From: Closterium sp. NIES-65
Lineage: Eukaryota; Streptophyta; Zygnematophyceae; Desmidiales; Closteriaceae
Direction: 5' to 3'
Length of the DNA stretch: 64,000 nt
Assembly (NCBI GenBank): GCA_948144175.1
Contig: CANXME010000217.1
Span: 59,318-123,317 of the forward strand
Part shown: positions 48,985 through 60,177 of the stretch, in pieces
Layout: the number at the start of each line of letters is the position of its first letter
Numbering within the stretch: position 1 is the stretch's first letter
Translations under genes and position numbers: made by a program
Notes under the pieces: model-generated
Told to the model about the DNA's origin: nothing
The model's input: the letters and a program-made list of their open reading frames with translations, nothing else
The model's database searches: none

Positions 48985-50466
48985 CAGCAATATATATATG
49001 TAACAGTACAAAGAGGGTCAAGAGGAGAGCAAGTGAGGCAAGACAGGCACAAGACCCAACTGGGTACAGAAGCGCTGATGATCACAAGGCGGAAGTGCCT
49101 TGGTGAAGACATCAGCAGTGTTGGCCTCAGAGGCCACGTACGCAAGTCGCAACTGACCACGCTGCTGTAGCTCACGAGCAAGGAAGTAGCGGAGAGCAAT
49201 GTGCTTTGTTCTGTGCTCCAGTCTCTGCTCTCGACACAAGGCCAGCATGGCCTTGTTGTTCGACGACAGGACTGGAGGAGAACGAGGCGGCTCTCCAAGG
49301 TCGGTCAGCAGGTAGGTGAGCCAGCGAAGCTCCTAAGCAGCCATGGCCCCTGCGTAGATCTCAGCCTCACAACTGGAGCCCGAGAACAGAAGATGAGCGA
49401 GTAGCCCGCCACGAAACAGAGCCGGAACCAAGGCTGAAGGTGTAACCTTGTGACGACCGCTGCGTAGCTTGGTCGTCAGCCCAAGAAGCGTCTGCGTGTC
49501 CAGTGAGGACCACTGGACTCCGCCCTCCAAGCACTAGCCCCATGCCCGACGTACTGCACAGGTAGCGCAACACCCTCTTCGCTGCAGCCATGTGCTCTGG
49601 TCAGTGTCTCCCAGGAGCAACATAGCGTGCAAGAATGCTAAGAGGGTATGCAAGGTCAGGTCGTGTGCAGGTGATCAGGTACATGAGACAGCCAACAAGC
49701 TCTGGGTACGGGCCACTCGACTCTACGGACTCATCCGAAGGCAGAGCTGAGAGCGAGTGGCGAGTAAACAGAGGAGTGGCCTGAGGCGAGGAGTACGTGA
49801 AGCCGAAGCGCTGAAGGACCTGATGCACCATGTGTGACTGAGTCAGGGTAATGGTGCGGCGTGCTCTGTCCCGGTGATCTGCAAGCCAAGGTAGCTGCGC
49901 AGTTCACCCAGGTCAGTGCACGTGTGTCTCTCTGCAGCTCGGACTTCACGTAGGCGAGTCCAGTAGTGTCAGCTGTGGCAAAGACCAACTCGTCGACGTA
50001 CACGAGGATGTAGAACGGCGGCAGAGAGGTGTCGGTGCGCAGAAACAGCGACGGGTCGGCAGTAGAAGGAGCGAACCCAAGAGCCGCAAGCGTAGTCCTC
50101 AGTGTGTCGTGCCACTCACGTGGCGCCTGGCGGGAGACCGTAGACTGGACGCTGGAGACTCCACTGGTGCCAGGAGGGAAAGACCCAGTGAAGCCAGGTG
50201 GGCGGCGCAGCCAGATCTCCTCGTGCGGGCTGCCCTGCAAGAAAGCTGTGCTGAAGTCGAGAGAGTGCAGCTCATAGTCCCGGTGAGCAGCAACGTTGCA
50301 GCAGTAACCCGAAGAGTGGTCATCCTTCGGGGTGGGAGAGAAGGTCTGAAAGTAGTCAACTCCCTGCCGCTGACTGAAGCCACGAGCCACGTAACGCGCC
50401 TTGAAGACAGGCGGAGAACCCGGCGGCCGCTTCACCCTGAAGATCCACATGCCACTAAGTTCGCCC
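48985..50466 (-). pseudogene. Copia reverse transcriptase/RNase H, disrupted (nested element)
   Basis: The minus strand encodes MWIFRVKRPPGSPPVFKARY (50450), DFSTAFLQG, FYILVYVDELVFA, then SLSALPSDESVESSGPYPEL, ARYVAPGRH, KRVLRYLCSTSG, ASWADDQ, HRTKHIALRY and EANTADVFTKAL near 49060. The catalytic YVDD is YVDE here. Frameshifts or stops near 50330, 49870, 49600 and 49340 make it non-functional. Confidence 0.9.
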
Positions 50467-51738
50467 CAGGAGGCGGGACAGCATCAACGTAGGTGGCCTG
50501 TGGACTTCCAGGAAGCCATCTCTGCATCCATAGCTGCCTGGCACTGAGAGGAGTAGGGACCCTCTATCGCCTCCGCGTAAGAGCGCGGAGTCGGGATGTC
50601 AAGTGCATCCGGGTCTCCCTCAGGGGTAAGCAGTACGGACACGAGATGAGGTGAAGCAGCGGCCAAGCACTGGAACTCCTCCTGCTTGTCCTCAAGGACG
50701 TCCGTGCCAAGGGCACATGCACCCCCGACGGACGGAGGACAGACAGACGCAGACTCAGCGACAAGACTCGCAGCGAAGTCTAGGCGACAGTGAGCAGCAA
50801 AGTCGACGAGCTCAGCAACTAGGGCAGGCGCAGCAGAAGACTCGAAAGACGGGTCAGTGACGGCAGTAGTAGCAAGGAGACGCGTGACAGTAGGACTGCA
50901 GCACGAAGAGAGTCCGACGCAGGGTCGGCGAGAGCAGGAAGAGAGGACGCAGGAGGAGAAGGCAAAGGGGCACGCAGAGGAGCAGTAGACGGACGGAGAG
51001 ACATCCGGTGCGTGCCAGGGGCAGGAGGAGGACGCTGACGCGAACTACGAGCACTAGCGCTAGCAGGACGGACAGGCGACGCAGGACGAGACGCAGACTC
51101 ACGACGCTCAGTAAGACCGCCAGTAGGACCAGTGTAAGGAGAAGGAGCAAGTAGTGGGAGGCCGGCTGCAACTGTAACTGTGACGGGACAGGCTGTGAAC
51201 ACGCTAAGGGAGGAGGACCAGGAGGAGGCGAGAGACCAAGAGCCTGCTGAAGGAGCGGAACGAAGTACGGCTGAGGGCCGCGCGGCGACTCCAGACACAG
51301 CAGGGACAGCACCAGTACCCCCCAGCTGGCCGAGTACCAGAACCAGCAGCAGCTCCAACACCCAGGTCCTCAGTACTAGCCTCAGCACCAACGCCCGAGT
51401 CCTCAGCACCAGCAGGGACTCCAACACCAGGGTCCACAGCGCCAGCCGCAGCGCCAACGCCCGGGTCCTCAGCACCAGCAGGGACTCCAACACCAGGGTC
51501 CACAGCACCAGCCGCAGCTCCAACGCCCGGGTCCTCAGCACCAGTAGCACCTCCAACTCCCGGGTCCGCAGCACCAGCAGCAGCTCCAACGCCAGGGTTC
51601 GCAGCACCAGCCGCACCTCCAACTCCCGGGTCCGTAGCACCAGAAGCAGCCGGGTCCGTGAGACGAGGCGCACCACTCCGAAGTGTGCAACGGCGCTCGT
51701 ACCACTCACGGATCCGCTCACGAGAGGGGAGCTCCCGA
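50467..51738 (-). pseudogene. Copia integrase-RT linker, Ala/Gly/Val-rich repeats
   Basis: The minus strand reads DPGVGAAAGA-type 10-15-residue repeats (51330-51650), then Ser/Pro/Leu-rich sequence and the start of the RT region (DIPTPRSYAEAIEGPYSSQ, about 50600). Low complexity here is ordinary for Copia linkers but unusually long. The frame is broken at several points. Confidence 0.75.
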
Positions 51739-53361
51739 CTAGGAGGAGAAGTACCCGGTACCAGTCCCTGTAGTGCGCCTGGTCCCAGATGTACCTCTCT
51801 GGAGGCTGCAGTACTGTAAGTACCACTCACGCAACTGCTCCGAGGAGAGGTCTCGTCCAGGTGTAGTACCCTCAGGACCAGCACCGCCAGAGTCAGAACC
51901 CCCAGACCCAGCACCCCCAGGCTCAGCACCCCCAGTCTCCGCACCCCCAGGGTCAGCACCCCCACTCACCGCACCCCCAGGCTCAGCAACCCCAGGCTCA
52001 ATACCCCCAGTGTCCGCACCCCCAGGCTCAGCACCCTCAGAGTCCGCACCCCCAGGCTCAGCACCCCCAGGAGGACGAGAGTCGACAGCAACCTCAACAG
52101 GCTCGACAGGGTCTACCTGAGACACACCTGAGGGAGCGGCACCCTGAGGGGGGAGGGGGTCTACGACAGCAGCACCTGGCGCGAGGAAGAGAGGCGGGGG
52201 TGGGAGCGGGGCAGTGCGGTAGGGGAAGAGGCGGTAGTAGGGGACAGACTCGTCAAAAGTGACGTCCTGAGAGGGCAAGACCCGGCGCGAGGTGGCGTGG
52301 TAAAACTGCCAACCAGGCGCGTCCGGAACAAAGCCGAGGAAGACGCAGGGAACAGCACGAGAGGAGAGCTTGTCCGCAGACGAATCGCGGACAAAAGCTC
52401 GAGATCCCCAGACCCGGAAACGCGACGCATCGCCAACCTCCCCCGTCCACAGCAGTGTGGGCGAGGTCTCCGGCAAGGAGACACGGGGCCAGAGGTTGAG
52501 CTGATGCGCAGCGTACCGGACCGCAAACGGCCACAGAAAGTGGGGGGCAACCGCATGGATCAAGGAGGTACGAGCGACCTCCATGACCAGGCCAATGCGG
52601 CGCTCCGCAACCCCATTCTGCTGTGGAGAGGCCGGAAGCGTGAACGACTGCTCAATGCCGTGCTCAGCACAGTAGGCTGCCAAGAGGTCGGAGGAGAACT
52701 CACCACCTCTGTCAGAGTGCAAGCGCAGGACAGGAAAGTCCGAGCGGAAACGCTCGCTGAGCTGGAGACGAGCTCTGCGGATCCAGGGGATCAAAACATC
52801 AGGGACCTCACCCTTGGTGTGCAAGGGGAAGACCGTGGTGTAGCGCAAGTAGTCGTCAACAACGATCAGGAAGTACCTCTCCTGACCCTGACCACGGACG
52901 CGGGCTGGGCCCCACACGTCCATGTGGAGCGTCTGCAAAGGAGCAGTCATCGGGGGAAACGAGGAGGAGTGAGGAGCGGCGCGCTGCCGCCCCTCGACAC
53001 AGGGAAGGCAGGGAGGAGCAGGCGAGGGGGGAGGGGAGGGAGGACCCTGGGAAGACCAGAGACAAGGTACCGGGAGTGCATGGCACGAAGACGCTGCATA
53101 GACGGGTGGCCTAGTCGGTGGTGCCAGAGGACAGTCTCGTGCGCTAGAGAGCGACACGAGCAGGGGGCGAACAGCTGACCTGACGCTGACGCTGACGCAG
53201 ACGCAGCGACCTGAGGGGGGGCAGTAGTCAGTGTGTACAGGTCCGACCCAGGCTGCCGGGTGAAGGTAGCCAAGTGGCGGCCTGTACGAGCACACGTGCA
53301 GTGTGTGACATGCTCGTAGGCAGGGGTGAACTGGTGAACACCCGCGTCCTGGAGTGCACAA
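51739..53361 (-). pseudogene. Copia integrase
   Basis: A 540-codon open frame. Catalytic-core landmarks: HMDVWGPARV, HSDRGGEFSSDLL and SPQQNGVAERR give the D-D-E triad, then PCVFLGFVPDAPGWQFYHA. The C-terminal part is low-complexity Gly/Ala/Glu-rich repeats (ggctcagcacccccag on the plus strand, 51880-52080). The N-terminal part of this frame is out of phase with the protease frame, so the polyprotein is shifted near 53000. Confidence 0.88.
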
Positions 53362-54341
53362 CCTGCCACCAAGTTCGTAGAGAACGAGGGGAGGTGGAGA
53401 CCTGACAGTGTGCTCGACGGGACCGCAGGACAGGGAAGGACAGTGGAGGAGGTCGCAATGACCGGACCCCCAGAGGGGTCAGCGAGGGAGACAGCTACTG
53501 GCCGAGCAAGGGGCTCAAGGGCAGTGCGGTCACGAAAGAAACAGCGAGAGGCACCTGAATCCAACGTGAAGGTGTGCAGTGCTGCAGTCGACACAATACT
53601 AGGGGGGGCAGACGTACAAGCACCTAGAGCAGCAGCCTCACCAGCACCTGGGGTAGCAGACACGCGAGTACCTGGAGCGGCAGACGCACTAGTCCTAATG
53701 CCCGGGTCGGGCGGGACACTCAGGTACTCAGAACCCTCTCCACTAGTAGACATCACATACATGGCAGTGAGAATAGCATCAAAGTCTAGAGCATAGATAT
53801 CAACCCCCTTCTTCAGGAGATCAACCCAGCGGGGCAGCTCAGTGGCCTGAGGGAACTGAACACGCCAAGAGTCGTTCAGACGAGCGAAGCAACGCTGTGT
53901 GGCGTGCGGTCCCCCACACGGCTGGCCAGTGCGGTCACCAGTGCGAATGACGTACGTGCAGCTAAGGCCACCCCCCCCCCCCCCCGTGCTGAGAGTACCA
54001 CTCACGGACTTCCTGGGGCGACGGAGTGTGCTGCTGGCCCTGGCCACCGCCAGTGCCTCCACGACCTCCACCGCCGCTACCACCTCCTCGACCACCCCAA
54101 CCCCGGCCGCTGCCTCGTCCACTGCCACCCCCACCACCTCCTCCGCCACGGCCACCTCCCCCGCCGCTGCCGCCACTCCCCCCACTGCTGCCATCTCCTC
54201 CACCCGCGCCACCCCCCCGCCACCACCACCTCCCCCCACCACCGCCACCCCCGCTGTCACCACCACCGCCCTTGCCCCCCTTGCCCTTGCCGCTGCGGCG
54301 CCCGCCCGAAGCAGACGGAGTCCCGACCTTCTCAGCACCAA
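52947..54341 (-). pseudogene. Copia gag C-terminus/protease/pre-integrase
   Basis: The minus-strand frame has a Gly/Ala/Val-rich N-terminus (54330-54010), CTYVIRTGDRTGQPCGGPHA with TQRCF (a possible zinc-binding Cys/His cluster), the protease motif FTLDSGASRCFFRD near 53580, and the GAG-pre-integrase motif ETVLWHHRLGHPSMQRLRAM near 53110. Protease DSGA is intact. Confidence 0.88.
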
Positions 54342-54562
54342 GGAGGCGACAGCAGCAGCAGAGGCGACAGAGGGAAGAAGGGGGGAGGGAGAACACCCCT
54401 CAAAGAACGGGGTACGGGGGTCGCCACGAGAGGCACCTACAGCGACTATGCTAGCCTCAGCTGCAAGGAGTTCCTTCTTGAGGAGGGCAATGGTGAGCTC
54501 GGTGGGGCAGCGAGCTAAGAAGTGGTCCCTGACTGAGCGCAGAGTGTCAGGGAGGCGCGTGA

Positions 54563-55093
54563 CTAGGTGGTAGAGAGTGAGCCAGAGCGGGGGTGGGTCT
54601 TGGCAAGGAACTCATCAGGCATAGCGGCGCGGAAGCGAGCCTCACTAGTGCGGAGGTGGGTAATGAGATCAGCGACAGTGTGGAAGGAAGCTAAGTCGGG
54701 GAACAAGTAGGGAAGAGAGAGACGGCCTAGAGCGGCAGAGGCCGGTGAGGAGTAGCGGGCAACGACAGCAGTGTACAGTGCCTGCGCAGTCTTGTGCTGC
54801 CCAAAGTGCTCGCGCTCATCTATCGGCAGAGAGTTGCGAATAGCGAAGCGAGCTTGGGCGTCACGAGTCTGCCACTGTGAGCAGGCAGTGCTGTCAGCAG
54901 TAGCAGCAGGAGCAGTAGCGTGGCCTAAGGCGTGATCGTACAGTGAGATGTCTTCCTTGGCAGTGAGCTGTAGGAAGAGGTGTAGGTCATCAAGCCAGGT
55001 GTTGAACTTCACTGGGCGGCCCTCAGCATCGAAGGCTAGCACAGGAGGGCTAGCCATGGTAGCAGTAGTAGAAAAAGCAGTAGGAGCAGTCAA
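54563..55093 (-). pseudogene. Copia gag N-terminal part
   Basis: 176 codons from an ATG at 55093: FDAEGRPVKFNTWLDDLHLF, HALGHATAP, QWQTRDAQARFAI and LIPYLFPDLASFH-like helices, typical of Copia gag (UBN2/retrotran_gag type). It ends at a stop where the family normally continues, with the next gag segment in another frame. Confidence 0.85.
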
Positions 55094-55659
55094 AGGGTAG
55101 GTAGGGCGGCGCGGCTCGGTAGAGGTAGGGCGGCGCGGCTCGGTACAGGTAGGGCGGCGCGGCTCGGTATAGGTAGGGCGGCGCGGCTCGGGTCGGGCGG
55201 CGCGGCTCGGTGAGGGCTGGGCGGCTCACGTCGGGCGGCTCGGCTCGGTTAGGGCTGGGCGGCTCGGTTCGGGCGGCTCGGTTCCGTTAGGGCTGGGTGG
55301 CTCGGGTCGGCTCGGTTCCGGCTGCTCGGTTCGGGCAGCTCGTTCTGGGTGGGGCCGTTCGGGGCCGCTAAGGGCGAGCGCGGGGAGCGGGTGGGGCCAT
55401 TAGGGACGAGCGCGGGGCCGACGTGGGCCTCTAAGGGCGAGCGCGGGGCCTATCGGGGCCGTAAGGGACGAGCGCGGGGCCGATCGGGGCCGTAAGAGAC
55501 GAGCGCGGGGCCTATCGCGGCCTCTAGGTGCGAGAGCGCGGGGCCGACGGGGCCTCTAGGGGCGTGAAAGCCGAAGCGCCCTAGGGCGTAGGTAGTTAGG
55601 TAGGTAGGTAGTGGTGGGCCCTAAAAAAATCGGTCCTAGGAAGGACCTGCTCTATACCA
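55094..55659 (-). repeat. Copia 5' untranslated leader with tandem repeats and PBS
   Basis: gtagggcggcgcggctcggta units (about 26 bp, four copies from 55107) grade into gggcggctcggttcgg-type and gcggggccgatcgggg-type repeats. On the minus strand the 5' LTR is followed by tggtatagagcagg (55659-55646), an initiator tRNA-Met-type primer-binding site. Confidence 0.8.
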
Positions 55660-55757
55660 TGTTGAACAAGAATGAATGAACTAACAGTGAAATGAGTACA
55701 AGTAGGAAACCCTAGAAATGTGTACCCCCTATAGGCTAACCCACTGTAGGCTAACCC
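55660..55757 (-). repeat. Copia 5' LTR (nested element), truncated
   Basis: Plus-strand tgttgaacaag... from 55660 matches the 3' LTR exactly to cccactgtag at 55750, then diverges. The missing outer end marks a deletion or rearrangement after insertion. Confidence 0.85.
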
Positions 55758-55769
55758 ACTGCATCAAGG

Positions 55770-57081
55770 TACCAGGGTACACACTACTACGGGAATTACT
55801 GTTACAGGAGGCACACGACGGAGTTACCTCGGGACATTTCGGAGTAGAGAAAACACGGCAGCAGCTACAGCGGTATTATTACTGGCCCGAAATGTTGACC
55901 GACGTGCAACGACACGTGGCGTCGTGTCCCACTTGCCAGATCATGAATTCAACCAGGAAGCGGCCGGGGGGACAATTGCAGCCAATCCCACCTCCAGAGC
56001 GTGCTTGGCAGCAAGTGACGATGGACTTCGTCACGGGGTTACCGCCGGGGCGAGTGGGAATGACGCGATCCTGGTCGTCGTCGATCGACTGACGAAAATG
56101 GCACACTTCGCAGCCTGCAAGAAATCAATCACAGTCGAGAAAACAGCCCGCCTCTTCATCTCTACCGTCGTTCGACTGCACGGGATACCAGCATCGATCA
56201 TCAGCGACAGGGACACGAAGTTTACCAGCAATTTCTGGCGGAACCTGTGGCAGCAGTTCGGCACGCGACTACAGTTCAGTTCATCGTATCACCCCGAAAC
56301 CGACAGACAAACTGAATGGACAAACCAGACCATGGAGCAGCTCATTAGGGCCACGTGCGACGACCCAAACACGTGGGAACAGCAGCTGCCACTTATCGAA
56401 TTCGCATATAACAACGCGCCATCCGCCACGACCCAACAGTCACCGTTTTACCTGAATTACGGACAAGACCCAACAGTACCCATGACCCCAAATCCCGACA
56501 ACCCCGTTCCACGTGCACAACAATTCGCTGAGATTTTGCAAGCAGTAAGCACCAGGGCAGCAGAAGCAATAAAAAAATCGAACATCATCGCTAAACGCAA
56601 CGCCGACCGCCACCGCAGACCTGTCACTTATCAGCCCGACGACCTCGTTTTACTCGACACCCAAAACCTCCGCCTGCCCGTCACTCCAAAACTCCGCCCC
56701 CGATACTGTGGGCCATTTCGAATTAGCCACATGATCACACCGGTCAGTGCACACCTCCTCCTCCCTGCTGACTGGTACGTCAGCCCCTCGTTCCACGTCA
56801 GCTTGCTTCGCCCCTACGTACCGTCCGCCGGCCAACTCCCACGACATCGACCATCCAGCATGACACGACCACCATCCGAACCTATCATCACCCCCGACAA
56901 AATCCTGAGTCACAGAGTTCGCGACCCCCGAGGAGCTCGAAAGATCGAGTTCCTGATCCGCTGGAAAGACCGAACACCTACCGAGGATAACTGGGTTCCC
57001 CTGGACAGAATTGAAAACCACCCTGTCCTCACCGAATATCTGCGCAGCCGAAACCTCGAAGACGTCCACGCACTTTCGTAA
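55770..57081 (+). pseudogene. Gypsy integrase with C-terminal chromodomain
   Basis: Resumes the Gypsy pol after the nested Copia: zinc-binding HHCC region (HDGVTSGHFGVEKTRQQLQ, ASCPTCQIM), then a frameshift near 56030-56050 and ILVVVDRLTKMAHFAACKK, IISDRDTKFTSNFW and HPETDRQTEWTNQ (core Asp and Glu present; the first Asp, in TMDFVTGLPPG, is in the preceding frame). A GPY/F-like motif RPRYCGPFRI is at about 56700, and a chromodomain closes the protein (KIEFLIRWKDRTPTEDNWVP, 56940-57000). Chromodomains in chromoviruses target insertion to heterochromatin. No protein is likely from this broken copy. Confidence 0.9.
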
Positions 57082-57108
57082 GAGGGACCTCCTTAGGAGG
57101 GGGGGTAG

Positions 57109-57450
57109 TGTAAGGAAAATCCCTTTTCCTTACTTCGCATCCCTGCTCAACGCGTACATCACTGTAGCACCTCAGTCAGCACTGTTACCACTCGCGATCA
57201 TCGCATCGACAATCATCCCGCCATTTTCGCACATCGCATCCCGACCTCACGGCTCGGCGGGTAACCCGCGCCCGGGCCTACGCTTCGACATTTTCCCAAC
57301 CTCAGTCCCAGGCTCTCGTCGCGCGACAACCACAGTCCATTACCGTTACCACTGTAGTTTCGCTATATATTCTTCGCTCATGCCTTCGCTCATTGTATTC
57401 TTGCTTCGATAGTGCAATTCTCGTTCGTTCACTCAATTGCACTCGTAACA
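57109..57450 (+). repeat. Gypsy 3' LTR
   Basis: 342 bp, preceded by a polypurine tract (ggagggggggtag, 57096-57108). It is followed by CAACC, the right target-site copy. Confidence 0.93.
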
Positions 57451-57455
57451 CAACC

Positions 57456-58185
57456 AATCAAATGAATCACTCTTATCACACTAGCTGAAATGGTTGTGAT
57501 GATTGGAAATTTTTTTTTATAGATCTACGAATACAAGTCAGTACGGTATCTGGTCTTGATTAACTTACATAGTGCGTGCAAAGTACATGAATCTAAAGAA
57601 TGTGATTACAACTTGTTGGAAACAATCGATCTTAAGCGCCTCTGTCGTGTCCAAACACTAAGGCACAAACGAAGCGAAGCATATCGAATCACCGGCGAGT
57701 CAACCCTCGGAGGTTGAAAGTAACTATTGGAGGTTACGTGAAAGTCAAAGGTCAGCGACCTTTGACCTGACAAGTACAGCGCGACAGCAAGTACACACAA
57801 CTGACTCGCTACAGAGCAGTTGCCCGAGTCGTCACTGTATCGAATCGCAACAGCAACAGTAAAGTAGTTACAACCGCATCTCTTCGTATTCCTTGTACTC
57901 TTAAATAATCTTGTATCTCTCTTTTTTAATCAATCTACTTTGCCCTCACATACTAGCGCAAGGTGGTTCATTATACTTCATTAAACGCTTCCGCAATTAC
58001 ATCAGTCTTACCCAGAGTTCACCCCTGCAAAGATCCTAAGGGTTTTCTCAACCCAACACAACTAAGTCCGACGATACAATGAAAGTAACGGGGTTAAACG
58101 GGGAGATTCCTACCTAGTTGGAGACGTTGGGCAAAGATGGGTCGGAAGGGTTGCGATTGGTGCGGGGTGACTCAGGTGAGAAGAA
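57456..58185. other. Flank between Gypsy and a Copia fragment
   Basis: No gene. AT-richer than its surroundings. A small perfect hairpin, gtcaaaggtcagcgacctttgac (57745-57767), lies beside two ggaggtt repeats. Confidence 0.5.
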
Positions 58186-59160
58186 TTGAACGAGAATGAA
58201 TGAACTATGAATGAAGTGAGTACAAATAGGAAACCCTAATTGAGTTGTACCCCCTATGGGATACCCCACTATAGCCTACACAAATGAGTAAGCTATAATG
58301 TTCTGACACACCCCCATAGGCAAAGTGGGGGAGAACAAGGGGTCACAAGACCAGTCAAGCAAAGCAAAGCAAAGCTCAGGGTGGATCACAAAGTCACCAC
58401 ACATTCCGAGCACAAGTTCAAGGGCCACAAGGCCAGTTCACATGCAAGATCATATATAGAGATATACAAGAGTCAAGCAAGCAAGAGCAAGAGTATATAT
58501 AGGTCAAGGTACAAGCAAGGTCAAGAAGTGAGCAAGTGAGGCAAGCACAAGACCCAGCTGCGTGCAGCAACGCTGATGATCACAAGGCGCAAGTGCCTTG
58601 GTGAAGACATCAGCAGTGTTGGCCTCAGAGGCCACGTACGCAAGTCGCAACTGTCCACGCTGCTGTAGCTCACGAGCAAGAAAGTAGCCGAGAGCAATGT
58701 GCTTTGTCCTGTGCTCCAGTCGCTGCTCTCGACACAAGGCCAGCATGGCCTTGTTGTCTACGTACAGCACTGGAGGAGAACGAGGCGGCTCTCCAAGGTC
58801 GGTCAGCAGGTAGGTGAGCCAGCGAAGCTCCTGAGCAGCCATAGCCCCGGCGTAGATCTCAGCCTCATAACTGGAGCCGAGAACAGAAGACGAGCGGGTA
58901 GCCCGCCACGAAACAGAGCCGGAACCAAGGCTGAAGGTGTAACCCTGTGACGACCGCTGCGTAGCCTGGTCGTCAGCCCAAGAAGCGTCCGCGTGCCCAG
59001 TGAGGACCACTGGACTGCGCCCTCCAAGCACTAGCCCCATGCCCGACGTACTGCACAAGTAGCGCAACACCCTCTTCGCGGCAGCCATGTGCTCTGGTCG
59101 GTGTCTCCTAGGAGCAACATAGCGTGCGAGAATGCTAAGAGGGTATGCAAGGTCAGGTCG
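58186..59160 (-). mobile_element. Truncated Copia fragment (3' LTR and RNase H end)
   Basis: An LTR-like block (about 58186-58308, ending ttctgaca) and polypurine complement are followed on the minus strand by an open RT/RNase H tail from 59088 to 58504: KRVLRYLCSTSGMGLVLGGR, HADASWADDQ, SSYEAEIYAGAMAAQELRW, VDNKAMLALC, HRTKHIALGY, EANTADVFTKAL. It breaks off at 59160 in the middle of RT. It is close to the nested Copia but lacks its frame breaks, so it is a separate copy. Confidence 0.88.
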
Positions 59161-60177
59161 TGTGTGCGGAGATAACTACAGCAACGAGAGCTAGGCTACG
59201 GGCTAGGCACGTGTGCTCGTGTGATCTTTGCGTTCTCTGTTCCTTAGTCGTTTTCCTTGTGCGCACACTACTTGCTAGTTCACGGGGAAAATTGGCAAGA
59301 GTTTCACTAGGAAAAGTTCAGAACAATTGGTACAATGAAGTTGGCATAGCAAGACTACATCAGAGCAAGCATTCAGGTCGGCCAACTGCCAGCGCAACTT
59401 GGTCGACCGCGTTCCAGCACGACTTGGTTGGCCGCACTCCAGCAAGGCAAGGTCGATGGCGTGCCAACGTTGCAGGACAGCAGTGCACCTGCTTCACAGG
59501 TGCGCACAGATGATTGGCGTGCAGAGTCCTGTCACCTCTGATCCGCCACGACGACCTCGGGATACCACTACCGAGGTCGGTCTCGCCAACTTCGCCTGGG
59601 AGACCGTCGCACTCCCAGGTAACCTAGTCGACGGGCAACCATGTCGACCAGCAGCTCCCGTACGTGCCCGTCGACCTCCCAAGTCGACGACCACCTCCAC
59701 GTCGACCCCCTCCAGGTCGATGTCCCCTCCGGTTGACCAACTCCATGTCGACCAGTACTCCTGGTCGACCTGCTCCTCGTCGACCAGCATAGTCGTCGGC
59801 CGACCACCCACGTCGGCCACCCGAAGTCGACGTCACCAAGTTGACGTCCTCTGCAGGTCGACTCCCAAGTCGACCTCCCTGAAGTCGGCGCCACCCTAAA
59901 GTCGGCGCCCGTGCAGTGGTCCCCCGTGCAGGTCGACCTCCTCGTCGACCAGCTCACCCACTGCTGCAGGTCGGCTGCTCCCCTCACACCCGACCACGAA
60001 GTCAGCTCCGCCCAAGTGAGGACGGGGCCAATACCCTACTCCCGTTGACACTCCCCTGCCGCGTTCACGCTTGGGCACCCAGCCCACACGGCAGTACAGC
60101 TCGGAGACTAGCTCGTCGACGTGCACCCAACACATAGCACGTCGTCCACCGCACCAGCCATGCAAAAGGGCATGGCA
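59161..60177. other. GTCGAC-dense low-complexity region
   Basis: No recognised gene. From about 59620 to 59960 the motif gtcgac or gtcgacc recurs every 10-30 bases (cgtcgacctcccaagtcgac-like strings), a degenerate short repeat. It may be the 3' UTR/LTR of the adjacent Copia fragment, whose coding end is at 60178. Confidence 0.5.

Larger units (their letters stand above)
48677..55757 (-). mobile_element. Nested Ty1/Copia retrotransposon, 5'-end truncated
   Basis: The minus-strand order is 5' LTR (55757-55660, outer end missing), PBS, gag, protease, integrase, RT, RNase H, 3' LTR (48803-48677). The two LTRs are identical over their shared 91 bases, so the insertion is recent relative to its host element. 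The outer 36 bases or so of the 5' LTR and adjacent Gypsy sequence are missing at 55750-55765, where gctaacccact is duplicated, so no target-site duplication can be read. Confidence 0.9.
44932..57450 (+). mobile_element. Ty3/Gypsy chromovirus LTR retrotransposon, carrying a nested Copia
   Basis: 12.5 kb with LTRs at 44932-45271 and 57109-57450, TG...CA ends and a 5-bp target-site duplication CAACC (44927-44931, 57451-57455). Order gag, protease, reverse transcriptase, RNase H, integrase and C-terminal chromodomain is Ty3/Gypsy chromoviral. It is split by a minus-strand Copia at 48677-55757. The reading frames carry many single-base shifts, so this copy is not autonomous. Seen by eye, the two LTRs differ by about five substitutions and three small indels. 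Confidence 0.93.

Noticed and set aside
53899..54573. Plus-strand Thr/Ala/Pro-rich open frames
   Set aside because: Antisense shadow of the Copia gag/protease coding region.
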